Source: Codonopsis lanceolata
Taxonomy: Eukaryota > Streptophyta > Magnoliopsida > Asterales > Campanulaceae
Direction: 5' to 3'
NCBI GenBank assembly: GCA_013146195.2
Contig: CM028379.1
Location: forward strand, 91,927,401-91,991,400
DNA length: 64,000 nt
Shown: in pieces, positions 47,212-58,483 of the stretch
Layout: each line of letters begins with the position of its first letter
Position numbering within the stretch: the stretch's first letter is position 1
Program-made: the position numbers and the translations under genes
Notes under the pieces: generated by a model
Databases searched by the model: none
What the model was told of the DNA's origin: nothing
What the model saw: only the letters and a program-made list of their open reading frames with translations

Positions 47212-48574
47212 AACACCCTCTCTTCGAAAGGGATTGTCCTCGATCCTGGACCTTCTTTGTTAGCGAACCCTTCTTGTACCCGTTCGCTGATTTGTCTTCC
47301 ATTGAACCTACTAACAAATTGCATAAATTCTGTCCACTTTATAACTTCACTTGAAACAGCCCCGATTCCATTGTCCTTGAACAGAAAAATCTGATTTGAT
47401 GAGGTCAAACCCGTTTTGTTTGAGAGTAATTTTCTGCCTTTGTTTTCCCAATCTCGTTCCCATTGTTTTCTTGAACTCAAAACAGATATCGGAATACTTG
47501 CTGCCAAAAAACTTGTGCCACCCAACTTCTTTTTCCAATCACCACTTGTGGAAGACGTCTCGCTTGGATTATAGCAGTCCTAAACCCGTGACTTTTATTT
47601 TGGACAGCCCCAATTTGTTTGTCCATAATATCTCGCCTAGGATCTTCATTTGAAACAACCCCAAAAATCTTGTCCTCCTCCAAACTAGCTATTAAACTAG
47701 TCCTTCCCTTGTCTTTTAATGCGAGGAAGATCCACCACTAGAACCACAAGGAACAAACTTGTGTTCCATAAAGAGCACAACCAATCAGCCCCAAGCAATT
47801 AAATTCACCACAACAAATCCAGCCCATGGTGTAACAAGTTTTAGCATAAAGGAAATTGTCAATTTCCAAATTTCCAAATTCTTTATCAGAATGATTAACT
47901 GATTGTTTAATCAGCCTCGAAGCAGCCCTTAAACATATTATCCTTGTCTTCCACTCGTCTTCCCAAGGTGGTTTAAAACCGTGCAAGGCCCATATTGGTG
48001 TGATAACTCGTTTTTCCTTCCATCCTATGCAAACGATCACCAAAATCTGTCCATGCACTGAAAATTGAATGATAACGTAACATACCTTGGCATACTTCAA
48101 TTTGTGGAGTTGTAGCTTCCCATTGTTGGATTCAAGTTCGACCCTAGGTTGTGTTCCTCGTGATAAAACATCAGCCCTCTCTTCCAAATGAAATATCTTT
48201 AAATCTGAATTTTGAATCCTTAATGTAGAAGGATTTGAAACTTCAATGTCAAACACATCTTTGTACACGTGTGCTTGCTTCAATTCCTCATGAACCGTCT
48301 TCAACCTCTCTTCTTCTCTAGCACGTTCTTCTTTTTCTCTTTCTTGTTCAAGTTTTTCTCTCTCGAGTTTCTCTCTTGCAAGCTTCTCTTCTTCACATTC
48401 TCGTTTGTTGGTCAGAATTTTCTGTTCCCTTTGATTACTTTTCTTCACGTTTTGAACAGCCCGTGGGTCTTCCAAAGGGCCTTCATCCTTTCGAGTGGAC
48501 GACGGTCTTAATAGAAATCTCCTCCTTTCTCATTTCACCATGTAAGTGTTCTCCCATCCACAATGCATAACATC
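47212..48574 (-). pseudogene. Retrotransposon internal ORF: charged coiled-coil and unknown region
   Basis: Following the protease on the minus strand, the frame continues past stops (FD-stop-DVMHCGWENTYMVK-stop) into a segment with a strong charged coiled coil rich in EKLEREKLEQEREKEE at about 48370-48290. A weakly conserved region then runs to a stop near 47738 and fragments such as LKDKGRTSLIASLEEDKIFG up to the 3' LTR. In Ty3/gypsy elements reverse transcriptase should be here; none is seen. The function of the coiled-coil part is unknown. In-frame stops show the present copy is not coding a full polyprotein. Confidence 0.7.
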
Positions 48575-48892
48575 CTAGTCAAATTGCCATGGACGTCCCA
48601 ACAAGACGTGACAAGTATCTATTGGAATAACATCACAGATAATATCGTCCTCATAACTTGCAATTGAAAACGAGATCTTGGCTTGTAGCGTTACCTTTAT
48701 TTCCATGCTTTTCTTTAGACCGTACAGATCGTAAGGTGTGGGGTGCGCCGTAGTTGGTAACCCTAACTTCTCAACCAATGTTGCTGCGATTCCGTTGATG
48801 CAACTTCCCCCATCTATTGCAATCACACAAATGTGATCTTGGACTAATCCCCATGTCCGAAAAACCTTCACTCTTTGATTCGTGACTTCCAT
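48575..48892 (-). pseudogene. Retrotransposon aspartic protease domain
   Basis: On the minus strand the frame contains CVIAIDGGSCINGIA with the catalytic Asp in IDGGS, the variant typical of plant Ty3/gypsy polyproteins, then VEKLGLPTTAHPTPY, SFSIASYEDDIICDVIP and HVLLGRPWQFD. The second hydrophobic-hydrophobic-Gly motif (VLLG) that closes the protease fold is present. The domain is complete, but it is followed at once by a stop, and gag coding upstream is almost absent because the primer binding site lies only 35 bases away. Confidence 0.85.
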
Positions 48893-48926
48893 GACCGTTC
48901 CACGAAATAGGATTCGTGAAAGCTGA

Positions 48927-48938
48927 GCTCTGATACCA
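48927..48938 (-). promoter_or_regulatory. Primer binding site for initiator tRNA-Met
   Basis: Minus-strand TGGTATCAGAGC, the usual plant primer site complementary to the 3' end of initiator tRNA-Met, located two bases inside the 5' LTR end at 48941. Confidence 0.9.
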
Positions 48939-48940
48939 CT

Positions 48941-50094
48941 TGATGCGTATGCGGATGCTTGAAATTAACCAATCGTTCCAGCCTTTGTATTCAGTTTCAT
49001 GGGCGAAATCTGCTTCCCAAAACAGCCCCAAAAATAGTTTGTTTTAAAAGAATTTCTCCCTTACAATTATAACCCAACAACTAACCTAACAACCTTAACC
49101 CACGCCTGAATTAAGTGTGTATGGACTATCCAAAAATGGTCTCCTTTGCAGAGAAACAACCTGCCTAAGATTCCCCCAATCTGCTCCAATCTTCCTTGGC
49201 CGAAGACTCCAAGAAAACAAGCCACAGCCACGTATGTGATGAAGCTTAGGACTGCCCAAACTACCTCCTGATTCCAGTAACTCCCAAACACAGAACCTGC
49301 CCAAAATACCTGCCAAACCCACGCCTAACCTGCTCCTAAGACAGCCCACGTTCTGGAACTATGCTGCCCCAAAACAGCCATGATATTGAGGTTTAAACTG
49401 CCCAAAAACTGCCCCGCCTCCGAAGGAGAACAGTCTGCCACGAACAAATAAAAAGAAGAAGAAATAGAGAAAGGATAGATTGGTTTCACCGGACAAGCTT
49501 CACTCACTTGTCGTAAAGAATACCGTTTGATTTGATCTTCGAGGCTTCACTCACCCATGGAAGAAGAAATCGGCAAAGAGACACAACCGTGTTCTTAAGG
49601 CTTTGTTTTTCAACATCAGAATCTGCCCTCATTCCAATAAAAATATGCCTTATAAAGACTACAAAGTAAACCCTAATCTATTAATGAAACCCTAACTAAC
49701 TAGGAAACAATAAACCTATTTTAAAATAGGAAACTAACATTTAAAACCCCCTTAAATACCAAAAACGGGATTTTAAAATAGAAAGTCTAATTTGACTAAA
49801 TAGGAAACTAACTAAACAACTAACTAAATAATTAATCAGCCATGACTTGTGTTGTAGACGCCCTCCAAGCTTGTGTGCCCATGCGTGACCAACCCCTTAG
49901 GGTTATGGCTTCGAACCGTACTCCCCTTGTAACCTTTGTGTGCACCTCCTAGACTGCCCCGAACCATCTTGCCAATCCGTGACCTAAGAGTTCCATCCCC
50001 CATAACGGTCTTCTTTGAACAACAAATGTACACCCCACTTGCCGACATTGGACAGCCCTTTCCTTTAGTATTGTTGACCCCCTCATATGCTTCA
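48941..50094 (-). repeat. 5' LTR of the non-autonomous element
   Basis: 1,154 bp. Differs from the other LTR by scattered substitutions, a 12-base deletion near 49085 and small indels. It ends on the left with CATCA next to the primer binding site. Confidence 0.92.
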
Positions 50095-50099
50095 ATAGA

Positions 50100-51068
50100 G
50101 GTTCAAATCATTGTGCTTATATGCACTTTCTCCACCTATCCCACAAGTTGGCACTTTGCTTGGCTTTGTGATGCACTTAATGATGCATCTCAATTTACTT
50201 TTCCACATGCAAGCAGGGGTGCAGCATGAGGGTAGTGTTAAACACATGAATATCATTCTTGGGGCCTCTCAACCAGCTTGATCTTTTGGATGAGTTAATA
50301 ACTTAACAGCTTGCAAAGGAATTATTATATTTTCTCATTTAAGAGCAATATCCTTCTAAGTTAATTTGAGAAATTCTCATTTCAGTGTGGTAATGTGATT
50401 ATGTAGGTCATATGCTGAGATAACCAAGATATCTACATATCTATAAAACCAAGGTAGTCAAAATCACACCAAAAACCAGCTTCCCAAAAATAGAACACGA
50501 TATTTTTTCAAATTTTTTTTATAAAAAAAGTGGACCAAATGAACCGAGTTAGCTTATGCCATAGACTGTGAACCTAGGTATGCCTTAGACTATAGGATCA
50601 TGAGTGAACTACTGCATAGAAAACGCAAAAGCTAATGTATACTGCTTTGGAAATGGAAATGACTGACGGAGGAATATTAAACACTAAAAATATAAGTAAT
50701 TGAACCAATAAGTGAACCGCAGTGCAAAACATTTTCTTTACATTCATTAGCACCGCGATATATAAATAAGTGAACCATGATACAAAATACACGTTTTACT
50801 TCAATTTCTGTAGTTAAACGTAAATAATGTAAAAACTAATGATTGTTAATATTATAAATCAAAATACATCGAAAAACATGGTTCATTGTAAGATTAATAA
50901 AATATTTTATTTATTTATTGTATTCTCTATTATTAAATTTTCTTTTTGTTAATCGTTGCGTTATAATAATTAGTTCAGTTTATGTACATCGAACTCACAA
51001 TCTTCACGTTATAATTATTTTTTATTTTATTATTGTTAAAGTTTTTAATCGTGATATTAGTTTTACAA

Positions 51069-51106
<38 letters not shown>

Positions 51107-52081
51107 CTCTTTAATTTATTCTTTTAATTTTGTTTTTCCACTTGATGTTGCTTATGTATAATTTGATTGAAAAAGATATATGTCGTGCTTTTAACGCACA
51201 GGTGTAAAGCTAGTTACAAAATAGAGCCCTACCTACGTCAGAGAGAACATTCATGTCACCTACACGAGGACCAGGGTTCAGGCACGGGAAACATCATGTT
51301 TAGGAGGAGTATATTCAGCTCAAAATAATTTAACCATAAAGGCGGGTGCTTGGACATGTTCCCGTGGCGTATATACTCTTATATAATAACATATGTTGCA
51401 AGTGAAATGGGGATCACTCAATTATATAAAAACATTGAGACCTCTATAAGAATGATCATATGATAAATAGGTAAACTTAAAATTTTCAAAAACATGACTA
51501 GGTGGTACCCGGCCCAGTCACAAATCCCTCTCTGTGTCTTGTCTCATTGACCCAGAATTGCAAGTGCGATGGAGAGTCCTTGTTACGCATATGGCACCAG
51601 TCTACTACTAATCATGTCAAGTTCAAAATTCAAAGAACTTAATAGCAACAACCACCATTTGTATGGTAGGCTAATTCGATTGAGCATTAGTAACTACGCA
51701 TTTGATAAAATATCCAAAGCCCACCAAATCCAACCACATTATGTAAGCACACACTGAGGGATGGACATGGGATTAATAGCACTCCTTTTTGAAAACGATG
51801 CATTTGGAGGTATCATAGTCCAAAAAATTGCATATAGTACCCTACCCTCGCCAAGTAGCCTACATATAATTCAAAGTTATCTAAACAAATCCATTGGTCA
51901 AACCCCTGTCACCAACTCTTTGATGTTAGCAAACTAGGTGAGTTTTTGGAAAGCACCCATGTCACAGACTATCATCGAGCAGAAGAAAGGAAAAAATATA
52001 TAGAATGATGATTGAAATTGAAATTATGAAGAATGGGATATGGATAAAGAATTCACGCAGTGCAGTAACTAGAAGAATCAA
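50100..52081. other. Intergenic, AT-rich, no gene seen
   Basis: Nearly 2 kb. It contains an (AT)n microsatellite at about 51070-51103 and short unrelated ORFs. Upstream exons of the gene at 44617-44947 could lie here if the retrotransposon split that gene, but I could not identify any. Confidence 0.5.
51070..51103. repeat. AT microsatellite
   Basis: About seventeen AT units in the intergenic stretch right of the LTR retrotransposon. Similar (AT)n runs occur at 38237-38269 and 40447-40468. Confidence 0.9.
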
Positions 52082-53700
52082 CTACATTGAGCTTAGAAGT
52101 AGAAGTTCTACGAATTGAGAGAGCTCACCAACAGTTTCCTGATTCCTCTGAGACATCTCTTGATTCACAGCCTCATAGTAACGCAATCTGTCAACTAACC
52201 TAGCAATCTCAAAGTTCTTTAACTCCATCTGGGCTTCCATCTCCTCTTCAACCTCAGCCTTGGCAGCTCCCCTCCCAATAGAATTTGACACAAACCGGGC
52301 AAGATGGACCTGACGACATAGCTCTTCTGCAGGATCAGCTACTTGTTCATCCTTCAGTACAGCAATAGGATCTGCAGGAAGTTTCAAACCAACGGAAGAC
52401 AACTCTTCCCGGAACTTCAGCCAGTGGCTTTGCATTTTATCCAGCGCTTCTTCTGCTTGCTTCCGCTTCTCTATCTCCATCAATAGACTCAACCTAATTT
52501 CACGTAGTTCAGCCTCAAAGTCATATGGAGGAGGCTGGGGATGGGTCCCATTTTCAGAAGACAGTTCTGAAGCAAAAAAGTGCAAAGTAATCAAGGTTCT
52601 CACAGAGAGATAATAGACTGCCTATGATGTTACAGGTAGTTGATATTTAAAAAAAAAATGGTTGTGGGGAAATCACTTGTTACGGTATCCATTTTATATA
52701 GTATTACTATCAGATAGCAGAAATGGAAGAGCGACGAAGAAAAACAAGTGGGTTGCAGACAAACATATTTATTCATATTTACCAGAACACAGTAGAGTAC
52801 CTTTGTTACTATTCATGTTTCAGTGTATCAGACTTGTGGTCAAGCAAATACATTTAGTTTTAACAATAGATATAGCAAATGGGGAAATAAAAGAAAAACA
52901 ATCAAAAGTAAAGACCAAGTACCTTCCCAAGCATCATAAAACTCCGCCAAGGGAGTCGCGATCAACGACCTATCCATTCCACTATTACTTTCCACCTCAG
53001 TGTTACTTTGGACACTCATTGAATCTTGAGGGTCAAGGAAATCGTCTGGCTCACCAGCTCCTTCAGCATCAAAAGTAACAGATTTAATTGAACTATTGTG
53101 CCCAGTCAAACAATTACGCAACTTGTTGCTCCCATGTTCTCCATCATAAACACCATTGACAAGCTCCTCCTTGACAGTGCTTCCAAGTTCTCCATTGTGA
53201 ACAACATTGACCTGCAGAGCCCGAACACTGCTAGGAACAGCATCTGATAAGTCAACGTCCTTTCCAGAATCAGCAACCTCCCCTTCTGCATTTTTTGCAA
53301 TCTCAACTACACTTTCTTCATCTTGAGCTCCTTGATGGACAGCAACATCATCCTCAGAGTAGCTCTTGAAAAGACGAGGTCCACGCCTTTTGTGGTTAAC
53401 AATATAAGGGGATGGGGGGAAAGAAGATAGTGAATCTGGAAGAGGAGTGGACACCGGAGTAGCATACAATGCTGGCGACAGCCCAGCCAAGTTGTGCTTT
53501 GTGTCTATACCCGTTGCACTATTTCTCCTCTGAGGCTTAGGCTTTGGCTTTGGAACACTGATTCCTCTATCCTGTATAGAAGCAGGAGTACTATTCCTCC
53601 GGTCCAGCTTCGGAGTTGGAATATTAGTCCCTGCTGCCATCGATGTAGATGCTCTAGGATCAATTAACCTATCGAAAGCTACAGCTGTAAACGTAGGCAT
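52082..53700 (-). CDS. Plant-specific coiled-coil protein of unknown function
   Basis: Two coding exons, 53700-52923 and 52566-52082, giving 420 residues; the join restores DAWEELSSENG. The start MPTFTAVAFDRLIDP follows an acceptor (TTGTGCGCAG) a few bases upstream, so a 5' UTR intron is likely, with a donor (TCTAAAGGTACC) near 54487. Residues 1-150 are basic, Ser/Pro-rich and low complexity (KPKPKPQRRNS); the middle is acidic. The second exon holds two predicted coiled coils (LREIRLSLLMEIEKRKQAEE and VEEEMEAQMELKNFEIARLV). No catalytic motif is seen. I recall it as resembling the Arabidopsis At5g66480/At3g50910 pair, neighbours of the two LPPE genes; that needs a search. Its role is unknown; a scaffold is possible. 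Confidence 0.82.
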
Positions 53701-53948
53701 TGTACCATCAAAGAGTCTGCGCACAAAATGAGATTTTGTAAGTAAAGAAGTAACAAAAATCTATACAAAGTTGAAAAGAAGTAACAAAAATCAGCAGTAA
53801 ACAATCTTTAAAAAAATCAGCATACAAAGTGGCAAAGAAGTAACAAAAATCTGCAGTAAACAATCTTTAAAAAAATATATGAATACATACACTTGAAAAT
53901 AACTATCTCCAGAAACTAAACTGGAACAAAAGAAACTCAGTTATACCA

Positions 53949-54347
53949 TCAAAGCGCAACCTGAACACCACGGACAGGGTTTGGCAGAGCTGAACACCAG
54001 AACAAGAGGGGCTTAAACGTATATGAATTAAGGTCAGAACGCATGTGGTGCAAGTCAAAGAAGAGATTCCATGTGGAAATAGCCTTGCCATTGCAGGAAT
54101 AAGTGGCGAGAATTGAGTTTAGTGAAGAGATATCTCTATGGGGAATTGCGTCCATCAGTTGGCGCTCAGTTTGAAAAAACGGTTCTGAATGTTTCTTGTG
54201 GGCACTGTTGGTTTTAGGCGAGAGACAACGAACTAAACGACCAGGTCTAGACATCAAATGGGTATTTAGAGGCGTATTCACACACAAAATCAGTGGGCAT
54301 AGTGGTTGTAAAATCCTACGATTTTCAGCTCTATGTAACGCCATCAT
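53949..54347 (-). pseudogene. Truncated PPR gene, N-terminal 132 codons
   Basis: Starts MMALHRAENRRILQPLCPL and includes IPHRDISSLNSILATYS, then DLNSYTFKPLLFWCSALPNP and GVQVAL before a stop. The pattern matches the first PPR motifs of a plant PLS-type protein. A normal gene would continue for another 400 or more residues; nothing PPR-like follows. It lies between the likely 5' UTR exon and the first coding exon of the coiled-coil gene, so it is now inside that gene's leader intron. From memory it resembles Arabidopsis At5g66500, which would fit the conserved gene order. Confidence 0.75.
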
Positions 54348-55012
54348 AATTCGAAGCTAAAATAATTTCAACAAAACCGAATCAACCCAAACATTATCAT
54401 AAGCAAATTCAGAATACATAATAAAACACACAGAGATTAGAAATAACACCACACGTTTACACACAAACACGGAGAGAAGGAAGGTACCTTTAGAAGTGGA
54501 GAGGGAGAGGAAACGAAGGTGAAGGTGAAGGAGTTAATAACCGGAGAGATCTGAGAAGATGAAGGGGAAGGCGGAGAAGATCTTCGTCAAAGAGACGCAG
54601 GGAATCTGTGAAAATTGGATTCACGACTTCTTCCCCGACCTTCCCTAACCTTTTGGAGAAAGTTAGCGCCCAAGTATTTATTAATTTTATCGCAACGAAT
54701 CACGTTCTTTGTATTTCTCTCTGTTGGGTGAGCGTGAGGGGTTGGTCTTGTCTATTGAGCACCGCAAAAATATTTGTACAATTGGGGATTTTACTTACTA
54801 ATATTAGTCTTATTTAGAAGCTTCCAGCTACCCTTTGGAGTTCTGGCCAAGCTATTTGGATTCCGATTCCGGATCATACCGGGCCTGGTGGGAGTATCAA
54901 TTTTGTCTTTTCCCAAGCTAATGGAGTGGATACCAAATATTGTCTTTGTTGTTCTTTTAGCTCTCCTTGTTGCACCTCTTTCGCCCATGAGCCAATTCAA
55001 ATGGAACCTTTA
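54348..55012. other. Leader region of the coiled-coil gene and flanking sequence
   Basis: The minus-strand C/T-rich stretch 54640-54488 ending in a GTACCT donor is the likely 5' UTR exon of the gene at 52082-53700. The remainder up to TTAGAGCAACTACAC at 55010 has no recognisable gene. Confidence 0.5.
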
Positions 55013-55564
55013 GAGCAACTACACTAGCACACTAAAAATCAAACTCAATTTATTAAAATTTAATAAACTAATTTATTTAATTCAAAACTGAAAAACATTT
55101 ATAATGATGACACAAAATCCAACATATTTACATACAATACTATCTTTATCTCCAACAATTTTACCTACTCCACTATCTTTATCTCTATTAATTTAATATA
55201 TTCTTTCAATTTATATTAACAAATAAATTTGATATTGTATAAATAATTAATTTCGAAATTATATAAATAGTCATTATTAAAACATATTTATTTATTATAT
55301 TTTGAATAATATTTATTATAATTTGATATTATTTATTTATAATATTATTAATTTAGTATAACCAAAATAATCTGATATTATTTATAATATAATATTATAA
55401 TATTATAATATTATCAATTTATTATAAGTTGAATAATATTTATATTAATATACATTAATAAGTTTTAAAAAGTACAATAATTAACTTCATTAAATAAACA
55501 ATTCAAAGAAAATCTTACAATATCTGAAAATAATACAATGACTATAATTAAAATTACTGATTAC

Positions 55565-57250
55565 CAAAAAGTCTCCAAACATTTTCAATTAAATCATGCA
55601 GTAGGCAGCGATGTGATTCTTTATCTCGAATGGTACACCTTCATTTAAGATATCTTTCGTGCTCTCGAAATACGCTTGTTAAAATATTGTCATGCTAAGC
55701 TATCATCGGTGATGTCAGTATGTCCATAGTCTAAAGCATTTGACAAACGTGCGTAAGATCTCGTTCATCTTTGACAATCATATTATGTAATATGATATAA
55801 GCCTTCATAATTCTTCCCAGTGTAGATACCTCCCACATAAGTGTTAGTCCCCCGTATAATGGCAAATCATGCATGCAATACCCCCAAGACGCGCTCAACA
55901 TCTTTTCTTGTTGCTTCTTGATGTTGAGCAAGGAGCTTATGTTTATCATTATACGGCAATCGAATGGACTGGATAAATATACACAATGGAGGATATATAC
56001 CATCAGTTAAATAATAAACAAAGTTATATTGATTACCATTAACAGTAAAACCTACAACAGGGGCTACACCATTATAAATATCATTAAATACTAGAGATTA
56101 GGTCTGACAATTGTAACCCATTACACATTAACCCACCCAACCCAACCCACAAATTACCCAACCTAACCCAACTCATTAATATTTTTGGGTTGAAGTGGGT
56201 AACCCGTTTCAACCCAATAATATTAACGGGTTGGGTTGAGTTGGGTTAAAGCGGGTTGGACTCGTTACCCATTTCGACCCGTGATTTTTTATGTTATAAA
56301 TTTATATTTTTTGGGGGGAATTTTTTGGATTGAGACGGGTCGACCTGCTTTAACCCGTTACTCGTTTCAACCCGACACATTTCAACCCAACCCATTTCAA
56401 CCCATTTGACATTTGGGTTCTAATGGGTTTCGACATGTTTCAACCCATTACCTATTCCAACCCAACACAAACCCAACCCAACCCACCCAATTGTCAGGTC
56501 TAGAGATCGATCAAGGACATTTATATCATTACAAGTACCTGGAGTGCCAAAGAAAGTATGTCATATCCACAAATCGTAAGAAGCGACTGTTTCAAGAACT
56601 ACGGTCGCCTTTTCATCCCCTCGGATGTGCTGACCTTACCAAGCCACCGAACAATTCTTCCATTCCCAATGCATGCAATCTATGTTACCTAGCCTACCAG
56701 GAAAATCGCGTGTCTCCCCAACATGAAGCAAGCATTGGAGGTCCTCCTCTTTTGGCTTTCGCAAGTACTGTTCTCCAAAAACATTAACCATACATTCAAA
56801 AAATTTCTTCAAGCATTCAATTGTTGTGCTTTTTCCAATATGAATATAGTCATCACATGCATCACCAGACATTCCGTAAACAAGCATTCTTATAGCAGCA
56901 GTGCATTTTTGTATTGGTGATAAATCAGGTCTCCCACATGCTTCAAATCGTTAATGAAAATATGGACTATGAGCACCAAGAGCTTCCATGACATGAAGGA
57001 AGACATGTCTTCGCATCCGAAATCTAGTGCGAAATTGTTGGTCGATGCATGTTGAATTCTCTGCAAAATAGTCTGAATATAGGCGTTGATGGCCCTCAGC
57101 ACGATTTCTATCAATTTATATACGTTCAGGAACTTCTCTTTCGTCTTGTAGAGATCTTATTAGTTCTCTACAAATTTGACACTTGCGATGTTGACGACCA
57201 TTAATGTCAAATACTAGTACTCTTTCCCGTGCCAATGGCACGACGCCAGT
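55565..57250 (-). pseudogene. PIF/Harbinger transposase (HARBI1-like), interrupted
   Basis: Minus-strand fragments read RMRRHVFLHVMEALGAHSPY, MLVYGMSGDACDDYIHIGKS, LGNIDCMHWEWKNC (first catalytic Asp) and FFGTPGTCNDINVLDRS (second Asp). After the inserted MITE come LVFNDIYNG, GIYPPLCIFIQSIR and EATRKDVERVLGVL with the third acidic residue. Such enzymes cut and paste Harbinger transposons, working with the ORF1 protein. Several in-frame stops (for example after SPYFH and NCSVAW) and the 401-bp insertion make it a pseudogene. Confidence 0.85.
56099..56499. mobile_element. hAT-like MITE nested in the transposase, 8-bp target duplication
   Basis: 401 bp flanked by CTAGAGAT on both sides (56091-56098 and 56500-56507). 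Ends are TAGGTCTGACAATTG and, reverse complemented, ACCTGACAATTG. The interior is made of AACCCAACCC / GGGTTGGGTT units. Removing the insert with one duplicate rejoins the transposase frame as DRS-LVFND, which independently confirms the boundaries. Confidence 0.85.
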
Positions 57251-57279
57251 TTGAAATTTTATCAATAAATGAAGAAGAT

Positions 57280-57366
57280 ATTGCAGAAATGGACTATTAA
57301 AAATATTATTTTCTTAAAAAAATTTGACTTTCAAATGGGGTCTCTTTGCTCAGAACGGAGGGATTA
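57280..57366. mobile_element. Right end of a Stowaway-like MITE
   Basis: Ends GGGGTCTCTTTGCTCAGAACGGAGGGATTA, with TTTGACTTTCAAATGGGG shared with the copies at 43691-43864 and 61235-61400. The left end is missing. Confidence 0.5.
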
Positions 57367-57369
57367 ATT

Positions 57370-58200
57370 AATAATTTGTATACGAAATTGTGGGCCGGAC
57401 AAAACGGGTCGGACAAAAATTAAATTGTTTAAGTTAATTACGATAACAGTTAAAAAGAAAAAAATAAGTATTTCAAATTACAAAACTTACGTTTTTTTAA
57501 AAAAAAATTTAAATTTGTATACGAAATTACGGGCTGAAAAAAAATTAAATTGATTAAGTTAATTACGATAACAATTAAAAAGAAAAAAATACAAATACAA
57601 ATTTTCGCAACCATAAAACTGTAAAATTGTAATATCTCATTAAAAGAGTAACTAATTTTCGCAAATAACTGTAAAATTGTAAAATATTAAATGTAAAATA
57701 ATAATTGTAAATCGTCTTGTAAACCGTAATATCTCAATAATTTTCGCAGTAATAAAATAGGGATGGAAAAAAACGTGATAAAAACAGTTGAGATTGTGAA
57801 ATTAAACGTGACAGAAAGACATTCTTTATATTTCATATATATATCAATATTACATTGAAATGAATGCCCGCACATAATTTTTCATTTAAAAATTTGACAT
57901 TCATCAACTTTTTAAAAACTACAATGAAAATTCTTTTAAAAAAATTGAGAGACATTATTTGGAAATTGGTGTTGCAAAATAATTTTTTATTCAATAACCA
58001 TAGAATCTTGGTAAAACAGTAAATTGATTAATTTGTATACGAAATTGCGGGTCGAAAAAACGGGCCGGACAAAAAGATTAGATAACAGTTAAATAGAAAG
58101 AAAAAAACAAATATTTCAATTAATTTGTATACGAAATTACGGATCGGAAAAAAATTAAATTGATTAAGTTAATTACGATAACATAAAACTGTAAAATCGT
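57370..58200. repeat. Repeated TTTGTATACGAAATT units
   Basis: TTTGTATACGAAATT followed by a GC-richer GGGYCGGAMAAA-type segment and TTAAGTTAATTACGATAACA occurs at about 57376, 57514, 58030 and 58117. These are diverged copies of a roughly 100-150 base unit lying between the two Harbinger ORFs. Confidence 0.7.
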
Positions 58201-58483
58201 AAAACAGTAAACCGTCATTCGCACATGTGAGAGTTGAGGGAAATAAGGGCTATTGGATCACCGTAAAACAGTAAATCCTAACCTCTTTTTATCTCAAGTC
58301 AATTGTAAGCGTGCCACACTGACCTCTATTGTATTATAGATATATCCATTCACACTTCGTTGAATGTCATTATGTAAATCATCTTCATATTCATTGTCGG
58401 TGCTTGAATTCCAACTAGAACTTGAAGAAGACATAAATTTTCTGAAGTGTGTATTTAGTTTTAAGTGTATACATCGGTCAAAA

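Larger units (their letters stand above)
46044..50094 (-). mobile_element. Complete non-autonomous LTR retrotransposon (about 4.05 kb)
   Basis: Two direct LTRs (46044-47211 and 48941-50094) bound an internal region of only 1.73 kb. Each LTR, read on the minus strand, starts TGAAGCATATGAGG and ends CGCATACGCATCA. The insertion is flanked by a perfect 5-bp duplication ATAGA (46039-46043 and 50095-50099). The primer binding site sits 2 bases inside the right LTR, which fixes minus-strand orientation. Internally only a protease and a coiled-coil frame are recognisable; reverse transcriptase, RNase H and integrase are absent, so it must have been mobilised by another element. The LTRs differ at only about two dozen sites plus a 12-base indel, so insertion is fairly recent. 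Confidence 0.92.

Noticed and set aside
46857..47525. 222-codon minus-strand ORF across the LTR boundary
   Set aside because: It runs from the retrotransposon internal region into the 3' LTR; most of it is LTR sequence mirrored at 49836-50048, so it is not a separate gene.
56110..56495. AACCCAACCC / GGGTTGGG repeats that look like interstitial telomere sequence
   Set aside because: The plant telomere unit is CCCTAAA; here the units are irregular CCCAAC runs bounded by hAT-like ends and an 8-bp duplication, so it is the body of a MITE.
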